The notes: generated by a model not told the origin, from the letters alone. 12,397 bases of DNA from Clostridia bacterium (GCA_017442025.1 JAFSBD010000342.1:1-12397), one strand, 5' to 3'. Numbered from the stretch's first letter, positions 1-6,489 are shown. Numbers and translations: made by a program.

Positions 1-143
1 GCCCGCTGATGTATATGAACAATCCCCTTTGCAAGAAGATGCCGGTCATCACCTCTTCCAATAAACTGCGCACCTATACCAGCGCAAGATATTATACCGA
101 TGCGGAGATTCTTAAAACCATCACAGGAGGGAAAGACCAATGA
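1..143 (+). CDS. Aconitase X catalytic (large) subunit, 3' end only
   Basis: An open frame enters from the left edge (first whole codon at position 3) and ends at TGA 141-143, giving about 46 residues. The tail reads roughly PVITSSNKLRTYTSARYY and resembles the end of the AcnX/DUF521 catalytic subunit, where a conserved Ser-x-Lys and a Tyr-Tyr/His pattern close the protein. The strongest support is context: the stop overlaps the next start as ATGA, and the next gene is the AcnX swivel subunit, so the two are co-translated halves of one dehydratase. AcnX enzymes are Fe-S dehydratases; characterised members act on cis-3-hydroxy-L-proline or mevalonate 5-phosphate. The substrate here cannot be read from this fragment. 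Confidence 0.7.
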   Translation, partial: PLMYMNNPLCKKMPVITSSNKLRTYTSARYYTDAEILKTITGGKDQ

Positions 144-583
144 AAACATTTCAAGGACGCGTTATTACGCCCGGCGAGGTAACCGCAGAAGCGGTAGTAA
201 CCCATGAGGGCTTCAATACCCTTGCCTCCCTGCAGATGGCCTTGCAGTTTGGCGATAAAGAGGTAAAATGCGGCGACCAGAGCAACGAGGAGCTCTACGG
301 TAAGCCCCTGCTGGGTAAGGCCCTTTGCCTGCCCCAGACCATCGGCTCTACCACCGGCGGGCTGGTTCTCTATTGCGCCTGCTCCATGAAAAAGAATCCC
401 GCCTGCATGCTCTTTGCCAACCCCATCGATTCCCTGGCGGCGGCCGGCGCGGTGCTGGCGGACGTCTGGGTAGACGGTGTGACCATGCCGGTGGTCGATT
501 CCCTCGGCGAGGAGTTTTTGCAATATGTGCAAGACGGTATGAAGATCACTATCAAGCCCAACGGCGTAGTTGAGGTGGAATAG
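140..583 (+). CDS. Aconitase X swivel-domain (small) subunit, DUF126
   Basis: The 147-residue protein matches the full length of the AcnX small subunit. It opens with FQGRVITPGEVTAEAVV, typical of the swivel fold. It then has an IGSTTGG segment (about residues 68-74), where the family has its conserved Gly-Ser, and a C-terminal stretch AAAGAVLADVWVDGVTMPVVD (about 100-120), which resembles the family pattern of a small-residue helix followed by a P-V-V-D turn. The ATG overlaps the stop of the large subunit, and AGGAGG at 125-130 is the ribosome binding site. In the family, large and small subunits form one dehydratase with an Fe-S cluster held by the large subunit and substrate contacts from the swivel. 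A proline-catabolic role is possible, but no other pathway gene is visible. Confidence 0.85.
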   Translation: MKTFQGRVITPGEVTAEAVVTHEGFNTLASLQMALQFGDKEVKCGDQSNEELYGKPLLGKALCLPQTIGSTTGGLVLYCACSMKKNPACMLFANPIDSLAAAGAVLADVWVDGVTMPVVDSLGEEFLQYVQDGMKITIKPNGVVEVE

Positions 584-595
584 CATCCCTTGCAT

Positions 596-654
596 AAAAA
601 CGGAGTGGTTTTGCCATGATCCTTAGGGCCACTTGGCAAAACCACTCCGTTTTT
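596..654. terminator. Bidirectional rho-independent terminator
   Basis: A perfect 16-bp stem pairs 601-616 with 634-649, extended to 21 bp by A5 (596-600) and T5 (650-654). The T tract follows the stem on both strands. It ends the AcnX operon on the plus strand and the HTH-ATPase gene on the minus strand, whose stop codon starts at 654. Confidence 0.9.
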
Positions 655-1667
655 TATGTTTTCATCACATGATTATACATCTTTTCTACCGCTTCAGACA
701 TATGGATCGGGATCAATTTTACCTGCGGGAAATTCATCGGAAAAACGATGAATAATTGATGGGCAAATCCCTGCCCCATCCAATCCAGACCGTCAAAATC
801 CAATTCCACTTCTTCAAACTGCTCCAAACGATTGCAAAGCCGCTTCGCTTGCGATCGGGAAACAGGCGAAGAACTGAAAAAATTTTTCAGCGGAAGCTTG
901 GTCTTCCAAAAGCCGCCGTCCACATTGGCATACTGATCGAAAATTTCTTTCACGCATTTTTTCGTATCGTTACGAAGGGACATCAAAACAAAGGTTCCTT
1001 GAAGATATTGGTTATTTGCAATCGCCACGTCCATTCGTTCAAACCGATTTTTGGCAAAAAATTTCCCTTCGGAAAGGATGCAAAAATCATCCACCATTTT
1101 AGAACTGAAAAAGATTCCTTCACCGGAATGATTTGCATCATCGGTCGTCAGCTTTCCTTTAAAAAGTTCTCCAATGGCTTCTTCCACCGATTCCATGCCA
1201 AAATGATCCCGAATCTTTTTAAAGATCCCGATTCCGTTATCATAAATCGAAACAACGGTATCCAAGGAGTTTTGTTGCACATTCACAACGACCTTTTCTG
1301 CTCCCGAATGATCGATGGCATTGTTGATTATTTCTGTAAAAACATAGCTCCAGATGGATCGAACATTTTCAGAGAAATTCTGCACATAAGGTTCCAGCGT
1401 CCGTTCATATACCGCAATGTCCGACCGCAACTCCCCTGCCGATCGGGAAAGAACAAAATCCTTTTCGAGGTTTTTTAATTCATATATGCCTCGCTTTTTA
1501 CGAACGATAATACCTTTTTCCATCAACTCGTCGATATAGCGATGAACGGTATTTTGATTGATTCCTAAATTTTCGGAAACGGTTTTTGAAAGCGTTTCGC
1601 ACCCTTCCCCCGCTTTTTCTAAAATATAGGCAATAATCGAATCCTTTTTTTCTTGACTGAATTTCAT
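654..1667 (-). CDS. Winged-helix / GHKL ATPase / STAS-like DUF4325 protein
   Basis: The 337-residue soluble protein has three modules. Residues 1-66 form a winged helix-turn-helix (NQNTVHRYIDELMEKGII is the recognition region). Residues about 85-230 form a histidine-kinase-like ATPase: N box E112-I-I-N115-N116, G1 box D143-N-G-I-G147, and G2 box with H180-S-G-E-G. Residues about 255-330 form the STAS-like DUF4325 domain (SRSQAKRL, then LDFDGLDWMGQGFAHQLF). No phospho-acceptor His domain or membrane segment is seen, so it is not a classical sensor kinase. ATPase plus STAS recalls the SpoIIAB/SpoIIAA anti-sigma switch fused in one chain with a DNA-binding head. That it controls its own promoter is my inference. 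GAGGTG at 1672-1677 supports the start. It is monocistronic. Confidence 0.85.
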   Translation of the reverse strand: MKFSQEKKDSIIAYILEKAGEGCETLSKTVSENLGINQNTVHRYIDELMEKGIIVRKKRGIYELKNLEKDFVLSRSAGELRSDIAVYERTLEPYVQNFSENVRSIWSYVFTEIINNAIDHSGAEKVVVNVQQNSLDTVVSIYDNGIGIFKKIRDHFGMESVEEAIGELFKGKLTTDDANHSGEGIFFSSKMVDDFCILSEGKFFAKNRFERMDVAIANNQYLQGTFVLMSLRNDTKKCVKEIFDQYANVDGGFWKTKLPLKNFFSSSPVSRSQAKRLCNRLEQFEEVELDFDGLDWMGQGFAHQLFIVFPMNFPQVKLIPIHMSEAVEKMYNHVMKT

Positions 1668-1688
1668 CTCATCACCTCTTTTATCAGA

Positions 1689-1717
1689 ATTTTATTATAT
1701 TATTTCCTATTTGTCAA
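1689..1717 (-). promoter_or_regulatory. Promoter of the HTH-ATPase-DUF4325 gene
   Basis: On the minus strand, TTGACA (1712-1717) and TAAAAT (1689-1694) are 17 bp apart. Transcription would start near 1682, giving a leader of about 15 nt that just covers the ribosome binding site. The first operator box begins 3 bp upstream of the -35. Confidence 0.75.
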
Positions 1718-1719
1718 TA

Positions 1720-1774
1720 GTTATTCGTTTTAAACATAAAGTTATTCGCTTTAAAGAAGTTTAAAACGAATAAC
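1720..1774. promoter_or_regulatory. Three 16-bp operator-like boxes (GTTATTCGTTTTAAAC)
   Basis: Box 1 (1720-1735) is GTTATTCGTTTTAAAC. Box 2 (1741-1756) has the same orientation with two changes. Box 3 (1759-1774) is the exact reverse complement of box 1. Boxes 1 and 2 start 21 bp apart, two helical turns, and boxes 2 and 3 form an inverted pair with a 2-bp gap. Lying just upstream of the -35 they suit an activator or an autoregulatory protein; the winged helix encoded next door is the obvious candidate, by inference. Confidence 0.65.
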
Positions 1775-1814
1775 AACTCGCCGACCGCTTTTTTTGCATC
1801 GGTTTTGGCAAAAG

Positions 1815-1833
1815 AGTACAAATGAATTGTACT
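1815..1833. repeat. 19-bp palindrome, copy 1 (solo)
   Basis: AGTACAA-ATGAA-TTGTACT: 7-bp perfect arms around a 5-nt loop. Two further identical copies occur at 1856-1874 and 3051-3069. This copy lacks the second palindrome that follows the others. Confidence 0.8.
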
Positions 1834-1855
1834 GGTCGTTTCTCCTGTCAGTGAG

Positions 1856-1898
1856 AGTACAAATGAATTGTACTACTCAACTCAATTCATTTGGGTTG
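1856..1898. repeat. Composite double-palindrome repeat, copy 2
   Basis: The 19-bp palindrome (1856-1874) is followed after 3 nt by a second palindrome at 1878-1898, arms CAACTCAA and TTGGGTTG around TTCAT. The loops of the two palindromes are reverse complements (ATGAA and TTCAT). The same two-part unit occurs at 3051-3094. Confidence 0.75.
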
Positions 1899-1900
1899 CG

Positions 1901-1926
1901 ACGGGTGGCCGAGGACGGCCACCCGT
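1901..1926. repeat. REP-like hairpin (10-bp stem, 6-nt loop)
   Basis: ACGGGTGGCC and GGCCACCCGT pair perfectly around GAGGAC. The core geometry of a GG-rich stem with a 6-nt loop resembles the two palindromes inside the RAYT gene of this window (9107-9128 and 9270-9291), though the stem sequence differs. There is no immediate T tract, so it is not a good terminator. It lies in the gene-free stretch 1668-2033, which otherwise holds the operator boxes, the AGTACAA palindromes and the terminator at 2016-2057. Confidence 0.6.
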
Positions 1927-2015
1927 ACATGATTTTTTGATCCTCTTTGTCGAGAAGGAGTTCCCCCTCCCGCGCCCTCTTTCTCCTATAAGCAGATATC
2001 AACCGCAACACTCCA

Positions 2016-2057
2016 AAAAAGACCATCGGATTGCTATTGCATACCGATGGTCTTTTT
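2016..2057. terminator. Terminator of the small minus-strand gene, bidirectional
   Basis: AAAAAGACCATCGG (2016-2029) pairs with CCGATGGTCTTTTT (2044-2057) around a 14-nt loop. A/T tracts flank both sides. The stop codon of the gene reading leftward lies inside the loop. Confidence 0.85.
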
Positions 2058-2336
2058 CTGTTCATTTAATAAAGTTTCTTTCTCAAATTGGACCCCATAA
2101 CGAAACATTTGAAAAGCCACCTCTCGCTCAATGCGGCGCAGGCATGTAATAATGATCTCCACATCATCATCTTCGTCTGCCACGCCCAATCGGTCGCAAA
2201 GCCGACCATAAGCCGCCAACATCTCGGCATACCAACCCTCGCAAGGCATCCCCTCTTCATATAGACTTTCTACCTGCGGATGAGGATTGCAAAGCGTTCC
2301 TTGTAAACTGTCATATACATATTCTTCTAATTCCAT
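2034..2336 (-). CDS. Small acidic helical protein of unknown function
   Basis: The 100-residue product is rich in Glu and Asp and predicted largely helical by eye: segments GWYAEMLAAYGRLCDRLG (about 34-51) and EIIITCLRRIEREVAFQMFRY (about 60-80). It has no signal peptide or membrane span. The layout (short acidic N-terminus, Tyr-rich helix, C-terminal helix) recalls small uncharacterised proteins common in Clostridia, but I cannot assign a family with certainty. Expression is supported by a consensus promoter upstream and a strong terminator at its end. The SD is weak (GGGATG about 9 nt before the ATG). It is transcribed away from an XRE regulator whose start lies about 115 bp off, so that regulator probably controls it. 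Confidence 0.65.
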   Translation of the reverse strand: MELEEYVYDSLQGTLCNPHPQVESLYEEGMPCEGWYAEMLAAYGRLCDRLGVADEDDDVEIIITCLRRIEREVAFQMFRYGVQFEKETLLNEQKKTIGMQ

Positions 2337-2385
2337 TACTTTATCATCCCATCAAGTTATTTTTAGATTTCTTATCTTTAACACA

Positions 2386-2414
2386 ATTATAGCCGCCAAA
2401 TATGTTAATGTCAA
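2386..2414 (-). promoter_or_regulatory. Consensus promoter for the small minus-strand gene
   Basis: On the minus strand TTGACA (2409-2414) and TATAAT (2386-2391) stand exactly 17 bp apart, a full match to the housekeeping sigma consensus. The start would be near 2379, giving a leader of about 42 nt. Such a strong promoter beside a repressor gene suggests that it is normally held down. Confidence 0.85.
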
Positions 2415-2419
2415 GAAAA

Positions 2420-2436
2420 ATGCTTGTAATTAGCAT
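2420..2436. promoter_or_regulatory. Candidate XRE operator
   Basis: ATGCT-TGTAATT-AGCAT is a 17-bp inverted repeat between the divergent promoter (-35 at 2409-2414) and the XRE ribosome binding site (2442-2446). A dimeric XRE bound here could block both genes. This assignment is inference. Confidence 0.4.
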
Positions 2437-2452
2437 ATTATGGAGGCTCCTT

Positions 2453-2695
2453 GTGAAAATTTATGATTATAACGGCAAAAAGAATATTTGCGGAGAACGG
2501 ATACACGAAGCGCGATGCCGCCTGCGGCTGACCCAAAGCGATCTTGCGGCGCAATTGCAGGTGGCAGGGATCATGATCGAGCGGGATAGCATCTCCCGTA
2601 TCGAGATCGGCACCCGCTTTGTGGCCGACTACGAACTTCGTGCCCTTTCAAAAATTCTGAAAGTCTCTGTTGAATGGCTTTTGGGAATGGAATAA
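2453..2695 (+). CDS. XRE-family helix-turn-helix regulator
   Basis: I take the GTG at 2453 as start because GGAGG (2442-2446) sits 6 nt upstream; the longer frame from 2402 has no such site and would overlap the divergent promoter. The 80-residue product is essentially one Cro/CI-type HTH: GERIHEARCRLRLTQSDLAAQL, then a loop with IERDSISRIEIGTRFV (recognition helix), and YELRALSKILKVSVEWLLG, the classic fifth helix. No sensor or peptidase domain follows, so it is a minimal DNA-binding protein, probably a repressor of itself and of the small gene transcribed away from it. The pair could be a toxin-antitoxin-like or prophage-remnant switch, but I see no evidence for toxicity. Confidence 0.85.
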   Translation: MKIYDYNGKKNICGERIHEARCRLRLTQSDLAAQLQVAGIMIERDSISRIEIGTRFVADYELRALSKILKVSVEWLLGME

Positions 2696-2701
2696 AGCAA
2701 A

Positions 2702-3034
2702 AGCGGAGCGAGAAATCGCTCCGCTCAGACTGTCAAAAAAGGCACAGACCGCAGAAAAAGAAGAAAAGCAACGGGGTTTGTGCTCTTTTTAAAAAACACA
2801 GCGTGAAAGAGTTTTTACTCTTTCTCGTAGTTCTTTATATAAGGAAAAACCGCATACAAATGCGGTTTTATTTAAAATTTTCTGCTTTCCGCCGATCCGC
2901 TCTCTACCGTACCTATGTACGCCGACGAGAACGGATCGACGAAATCTGCACTCTTTTTTGAGAGTCTCCCAGCGTGTCAAAGATAAAAAAGGGGGTTCTT
3001 TGACACGCTGAGCGGAGCGAGAAATCGCTCCGCT
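2702..3034. repeat. Hairpin island with inverted ends (MITE-like)
   Basis: The gene-free stretch 2696-3164 is packed with stems. The ends are inverted copies: 2702-2737 matches the reverse complement of 2999-3034 at 30 of 36 positions, each containing the hairpin AGCGGAGCGA-N4-TCGCTCCGCT. Inside are stems at 2805-2824 (8 bp), 2846-2869 (10 bp, A and T flanks), 2893-2938 (outer CGATCCG, inner CGTAC), and 2971-3009 (13 bp). I see no clear target-site duplication. No frame in it looks coding. It may be a non-autonomous mobile element or a structured RNA. Confidence 0.5.
2846..2869. terminator. Terminator-like hairpin inside the island
   Basis: AAAACCGCAT and ATGCGGTTTT pair perfectly around ACAA, with an A tract before and T-rich sequence after on both strands. 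It is the best rho-independent terminator candidate for the XRE transcript, since the hairpin at 2702-2725 lacks a T tract. Confidence 0.6.
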
Positions 3035-3041
3035 TTTTTTC
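2971..3041 (+). terminator. Tandem hairpins ending in a T tract
   Basis: A 13-bp stem (2971-2983 with 2997-3009) is followed at once by a 10-bp stem with a GAAA tetraloop (3011-3020 with 3025-3034) and seven further Ts. This forms a strong plus-strand terminator just before malQ and marks the right end of the hairpin island. Confidence 0.65.
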
Positions 3042-3050
3042 GCCGATCGG

Positions 3051-3096
3051 AGTACAAATGAATTGTACTGCATCAACACAAATCATTTGTGTTGAT
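3051..3096. repeat. Composite double-palindrome repeat, copy 3
   Basis: The 19-bp palindrome (3051-3069) is followed by a perfect 12-bp inverted repeat around one base (3072-3083 with 3085-3096). The second unit corresponds to 1878-1898; at one stem position T-G there is A-T here, so pairing is kept while sequence changes. Confidence 0.75.
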
Positions 3097-3164
3097 TGAA
3101 CCCCTTGCATATTTCAGAGCGGTAAATGGTATGCTATTCGCAAGAGAAGAAAAGGCGGTGGCAT

Positions 3165-4652
3165 ATGGCAACAGCATTCAAGCGGGCGAGCGGCATTCTG
3201 CTCCCCATCTTTTCCCTGCCCGGCGGGGCGGGGATCGGCGGGATGGGGCGGCAAGCCTATCAATTTATCGACTTTTTGAAGGCGGCGGGGCAGACCTATT
3301 GGCAGATGCTCCCCCTCTGCCCCACCGGGTTTGGCGATTCTCCCTACCAAAGCCCCTCCACCTTTGCGGGCAACCCTTATTTCATTGATTTAGAGCAGTT
3401 GACGGAGCAGGGGTTTTTAACGCCCGAAGGGCATTCCGCCCTTCCCTGGGGCGAAGACCCCTCCACGGTGGATTACGGCCTGCTCTATCGCGGGAGGCGG
3501 CAGGTTTTTGAGCGGCTCTTCCGCCGCTTTGCCGCCGCCATTCCGGGGGATTTTGCCTCCTTTTGCGCCGAGAGTGCCGACTGGCTGGAGGACTACGCCC
3601 TCTTTATGGCCATCAAGGACGCCCTGGGCGGCATCGCCCTTGCCCAATGGCCGCCCGCGCTGCGGCGGCGGGAGGCGGCGGCTCTTTCGGAATGGGCGGA
3701 GCGATGCGGCGATGGGGTTCTCTACCATAAAATGCTCCAATATTTCTTCTATAAGCAATGGTTCGCCCTCAAAAAGTATGCCAACAGCCAGGGGATACAG
3801 ATCATCGGAGATCTGCCCATCTATGTCTCGGCAGACAGTGCGGACGTTTGGGCCGCGCCCCAACAATTTCACTTAAACAAGGATCTTTGCCCCATCGAGG
3901 TGGCGGGATGTCCGCCTGATGCGTTCACCGCCGACGGCCAGCTTTGGGGCAACCCCATCTATGATTGGGATGCCCTGCGCCAAACCGATTATGCTTGGTG
4001 GAAAAAGCGGATGGCGCTCAGCCTGCGGATCTACGATATCATTCGCATCGACCATTTCCGCGGGTTTGATTCCTATTATTGCATCCCCTTCGGCGCAGAG
4101 AATGCCAGAAACGGCGTTTGGCGCAAGGGGCCGGGGATGGAGCTTTTCCAAAGCCTGCAGGAGACTTTAGGAGATCTGCCCATTATTGCGGAAGATTTAG
4201 GGTTCCTCACCGAAAGCGTCCGCGCTCTTTTGGCAGAGAGCGGGTTTCCCGGCATGAAGATCCTGCAATTTGCCTTTGACGGCGAGGGGGGCAACGAATA
4301 TCTTCCCCACCGCTATCGGCCAAACAGCGTTTGCTATACCGGCACCCATGATAACGACACCTTGCGCGGCTGGCTCGCCCACGCCACTCCGCGGGAGCGG
4401 CAACGGGCCTTAACCTATCTCCAAGGGGAGCGAACGGAGGAGCTGCCTCGCAAGATGGTCTTGGCGGCGTTGGCGAGCGTTTGCGATACCTGCATTCTTC
4501 CCTTGCAGGACGTTTTGGGCCTTGGGAGCGAGGCGCGGATCAACATCCCCTCCACCCTGGGCCAGAATTGGCAATGGCGGGCCACCGCCCTGCCCGACCC
4601 CCGCATCGCCGCCGACCTGCGGTATTATACTAACCTCTACGAACGACTATAA
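3165..4652 (+). CDS. malQ: 4-alpha-glucanotransferase (amylomaltase, GH77)
   Basis: The cytoplasmic enzyme transfers alpha-1,4-glucan segments between maltodextrins, releasing glucose, and serves maltose or glycogen use. The 495-residue length is normal for bacterial MalQ. All three GH77 catalytic acids are visible: D296 in RIDHFRGFD (nucleophile), E343 in IIAEDLG (acid/base) and D396 in GTHDND (transition-state stabiliser). The N-terminus SGILLPIFSLPG and the YWQMLPLCPTG strand are family hallmarks. I start at ATG 3165 because the family begins there and GGCGGTGG lies just upstream; an ATG at 3126 would add 13 unrelated residues. No other maltodextrin gene adjoins it, so it is probably monocistronic. 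A weak promoter may lie at 3105-3135 (TTGCAT, 19 bp, TATGCT). Confidence 0.95.
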   Translation: MATAFKRASGILLPIFSLPGGAGIGGMGRQAYQFIDFLKAAGQTYWQMLPLCPTGFGDSPYQSPSTFAGNPYFIDLEQLTEQGFLTPEGHSALPWGEDPSTVDYGLLYRGRRQVFERLFRRFAAAIPGDFASFCAESADWLEDYALFMAIKDALGGIALAQWPPALRRREAAALSEWAERCGDGVLYHKMLQYFFYKQWFALKKYANSQGIQIIGDLPIYVSADSADVWAAPQQFHLNKDLCPIEVAGCPPDAFTADGQLWGNPIYDWDALRQTDYAWWKKRMALSLRIYDIIRIDHFRGFDSYYCIPFGAENARNGVWRKGPGMELFQSLQETLGDLPIIAEDLGFLTESVRALLAESGFPGMKILQFAFDGEGGNEYLPHRYRPNSVCYTGTHDNDTLRGWLAHATPRERQRALTYLQGERTEELPRKMVLAALASVCDTCILPLQDVLGLGSEARINIPSTLGQNWQWRATALPDPRIAADLRYYTNLYERL

Positions 4653-4656
4653 ATAA

Positions 4657-4690
4657 ATGTCCCCCCGTTATACGGGGGGACATCTATTTT
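4657..4690. terminator. Bidirectional terminator between malQ and HAD gene
   Basis: ATGTCCCCCCGT (4657-4668) pairs with ACGGGGGGACAT (4672-4683) around a TAT loop; A/T-rich flanks lie on both sides. It serves the converging malQ and HAD operons. Confidence 0.85.
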
Positions 4691-5543
4691 ATTTAACCCA
4701 CTTAGGTTCGGTGGGCAAGAGTGTATTAAAATATGCGATGTTGCGCGCTTCCATCTCACCTGCATACTTGCCTGCGAGGAAAGCATCCATGCATTCGCCG
4801 AAGTTTGCCCAAGACTCTGCTTCCTTATCCGGGCAGATGGGGTAGAACAACGCGCCATTCGCATGAGCCGCATCCCGATCTCCCGGAGCATCGCCGATCA
4901 TAAGAACATGATCGGGCGCATAATCTCCTTTAATAGCGGCAATGATTTCCTTCTTGCTGCCGCTCTCCTGCCCTTTAACAGCAGAAACGAGCGGCAGCAG
5001 ATCGTGCTCGCTCCATTCCCGCTCAAGCGCTAATTGCTGCGTAGCGGAAACGATAACAATATCTGCATATTGGCTGAGCTTTTCAAGACATTCTTTTACA
5101 TGGGGGAACGGCGGCACGCCGTGAACGATATCGGCAACACGTTCGTTTACGTTTATCGACCATTCCAGCGTTGTTTGGATCTCTTTCGATTCAGGGTGTT
5201 CCTTGAGATATTCTTCAAGACCCGAATTGCTGAGCGGCTTGCCTGATGCCACATATTCACGAAGCTCTTTGAGCGCAGGCGGGGTGAAATTGCGTTCTTT
5301 CACCTCTTTGCGTTCACCGAGTACATCCAAGGCTTTCAATAGCGCAAGGATGCGGTGAATGCCGCGGTATGAAGAATAAAGGTTGGCAAAATCCCATGCA
5401 TCACGTGCATATTTTGAAACAGGTTGCAAGCCAAAATAATTGATATACGGCGGACAAAAACACTCTTTATGTTTTATCTCCATCGTGTCAAACGCACAAC
5501 CGTCCGAATCGATACAAACTAAAAAATCTTTTTTTGTTGTCAT
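4689..5543 (-). CDS. HAD-superfamily hydrolase
   Basis: The 284-residue cytoplasmic protein carries the four HAD motifs. Motif I is CIDSDGCAFD, with nucleophile D12 and general acid D14. Motif II is the S166 of IVSAT. Motif III is Lys 197 or 198, and motif IV is MIGDAPGDRDAA with D218 and D222. A large helical cap fills residues 20-150. It is expected to be a phosphatase acting on a small phosphorylated metabolite, probably a sugar phosphate. Substrate is unknown. It is the second gene of an operon: its ribosome binding site GAGG overlaps the stop of the Cof-type HAD gene, 9 bp away. Two HAD enzymes of different cap classes in one operon suggests sequential or overlapping dephosphorylation steps, by inference. 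Confidence 0.85.
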   Translation of the reverse strand: MTTKKDFLVCIDSDGCAFDTMEIKHKECFCPPYINYFGLQPVSKYARDAWDFANLYSSYRGIHRILALLKALDVLGERKEVKERNFTPPALKELREYVASGKPLSNSGLEEYLKEHPESKEIQTTLEWSINVNERVADIVHGVPPFPHVKECLEKLSQYADIVIVSATQQLALEREWSEHDLLPLVSAVKGQESGSKKEIIAAIKGDYAPDHVLMIGDAPGDRDAAHANGALFYPICPDKEAESWANFGECMDAFLAGKYAGEMEARNIAYFNTLLPTEPKWVK

Positions 5544-5552
5544 GTTTTATCC

Positions 5553-6383
5553 TCACAGAATATACTTTTCAAATGCAACGGCTAAGCCATCGTCTGTATT
5601 GAGCGCTGTAACATCATCTGCCAACGCCTTGATATCGTCGGGCGCGTTGCCCATAGCAATACCGACTCCGCATTTTTTAATGATCTCCACATCACTGCTG
5701 CTGTCACCAATCGCAAGGGTCTCTTCATAGGATACACCGATTTCTTTCAAGATCGCGTCGGTTGCCTTGATCTTATCAAGCGTATGATAGGAAAACTCCA
5801 GGTCGGGACCTGCGCCCGGGCGTGTATGTTTAATAAATCCGGTGGCATTGATCGCATCATAAATTTCTTGCTGCATAGCTTTGGGGATGCCGTAGATATT
5901 CATTTTTTCAACCCCGATATTATTGGCCAGGAAATACTCGGACGGGCTTTCAACAGCGGTATACCATTTATCCCGAATATACCAAATGTGATGCTCGGGC
6001 ACAACCGCCATATCAAAGCTATCTGCCACCGCTTTTTCATAAAATATGGTGGAATTGGCCGCAATTTCGTTATAAAGACCTTTGCCTTCCAATAACTTCA
6101 TAACCTGCGCAGATTCTTTGGCAGGAATCGTATTTTCATATAAACTGATGTTGCGTTCCTTATCATAAGCCCGCGCGCCATGGCCTAAAACGAAATAACG
6201 GATCCCTTCCTGACTTAAGATCTGAGGGGGGAGCATATTGAACACACGCCCTGTGCAAGGACTGATATGAACGCCCTTTTTGATCGCCTGCTGCAAAGCC
6301 GCCATATTACGCATTGATACGGCAACCTGACTTTTCCCAAGCAAGGTTCCGTCCATATCCATCAGAACTGCACGAATCTTCAT
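5553..6383 (-). CDS. Cof-type HAD-IIB phosphatase
   Basis: The 276-residue protein follows the Cof/YidA pattern: motif I MDMDGTLL (D9, D11), motif II CTGR (T44), a C2 cap from about residue 85 to 190, motif III near K204, and motif IV IGDSSSDVEI (D227, D231). The usual G-D-x-x-N-D has Ser in place of Asn, a mild deviation. Cof-type enzymes dephosphorylate sugar phosphates, pyridoxal phosphate or flavin precursors; the substrate here is not deducible. AAAGGTG lies 11 nt before the start. It is the first gene of the operon and is driven by the promoter at 6461-6489. Confidence 0.9.
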   Translation of the reverse strand: MKIRAVLMDMDGTLLGKSQVAVSMRNMAALQQAIKKGVHISPCTGRVFNMLPPQILSQEGIRYFVLGHGARAYDKERNISLYENTIPAKESAQVMKLLEGKGLYNEIAANSTIFYEKAVADSFDMAVVPEHHIWYIRDKWYTAVESPSEYFLANNIGVEKMNIYGIPKAMQQEIYDAINATGFIKHTRPGAGPDLEFSYHTLDKIKATDAILKEIGVSYEETLAIGDSSSDVEIIKKCGVGIAMGNAPDDIKALADDVTALNTDDGLAVAFEKYIL

Positions 6384-6460
6384 AATGAAATTTTCACCTT
6401 TCCTATCCTAAAAATAAATAAACCAACGGAGCAAAAATTTGCCAACGTTTGTGGATACTC

Positions 6461-6489
6461 ATTATAGCCTAACCCCTTAGAAAAGTCAA
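6461..6489 (-). promoter_or_regulatory. Promoter of the HAD phosphatase operon
   Basis: On the minus strand TTGACT (6484-6489) and TATAAT (6461-6466) are 17 bp apart. Transcription would begin near 6454, leaving a leader of about 70 nt with no recognised riboswitch. Confidence 0.85.

Noticed and set aside
756..1478. 240-residue plus-strand frame opposite the HTH-ATPase gene
   Set aside because: It is antisense to a well-supported three-domain protein, has no ribosome binding site, and its product shows no recognisable fold.
1815..1898. CRISPR-like array from the repeated 19-bp palindromes
   Set aside because: Only two units are adjacent, spacing is irregular relative to the third copy, there are no spacers of constant length and no cas genes.
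1868..2149. 93-residue plus-strand frame in the repeat region
   Set aside because: It runs across the REP-like hairpin, the terminator and the antisense of the small gene, with no SD.
2702..2725. Terminator directly after the XRE gene
   Set aside because: The stem is strong but CTCAGACTGTC follows instead of a T tract; the copy at 3011-3034 and the hairpin at 2846-2869 are better terminators.
2674..2961. 95-residue plus-strand frame overlapping the XRE end
   Set aside because: Its sequence is dominated by hairpin arms and A-rich stretches, it overlaps the XRE gene in another frame and has no SD.
6384..6454. Riboswitch in the leader of the HAD operon
   Set aside because: Only a short GCAAA/TTTGC pairing is visible; no known aptamer core was recognised in about 70 nt.
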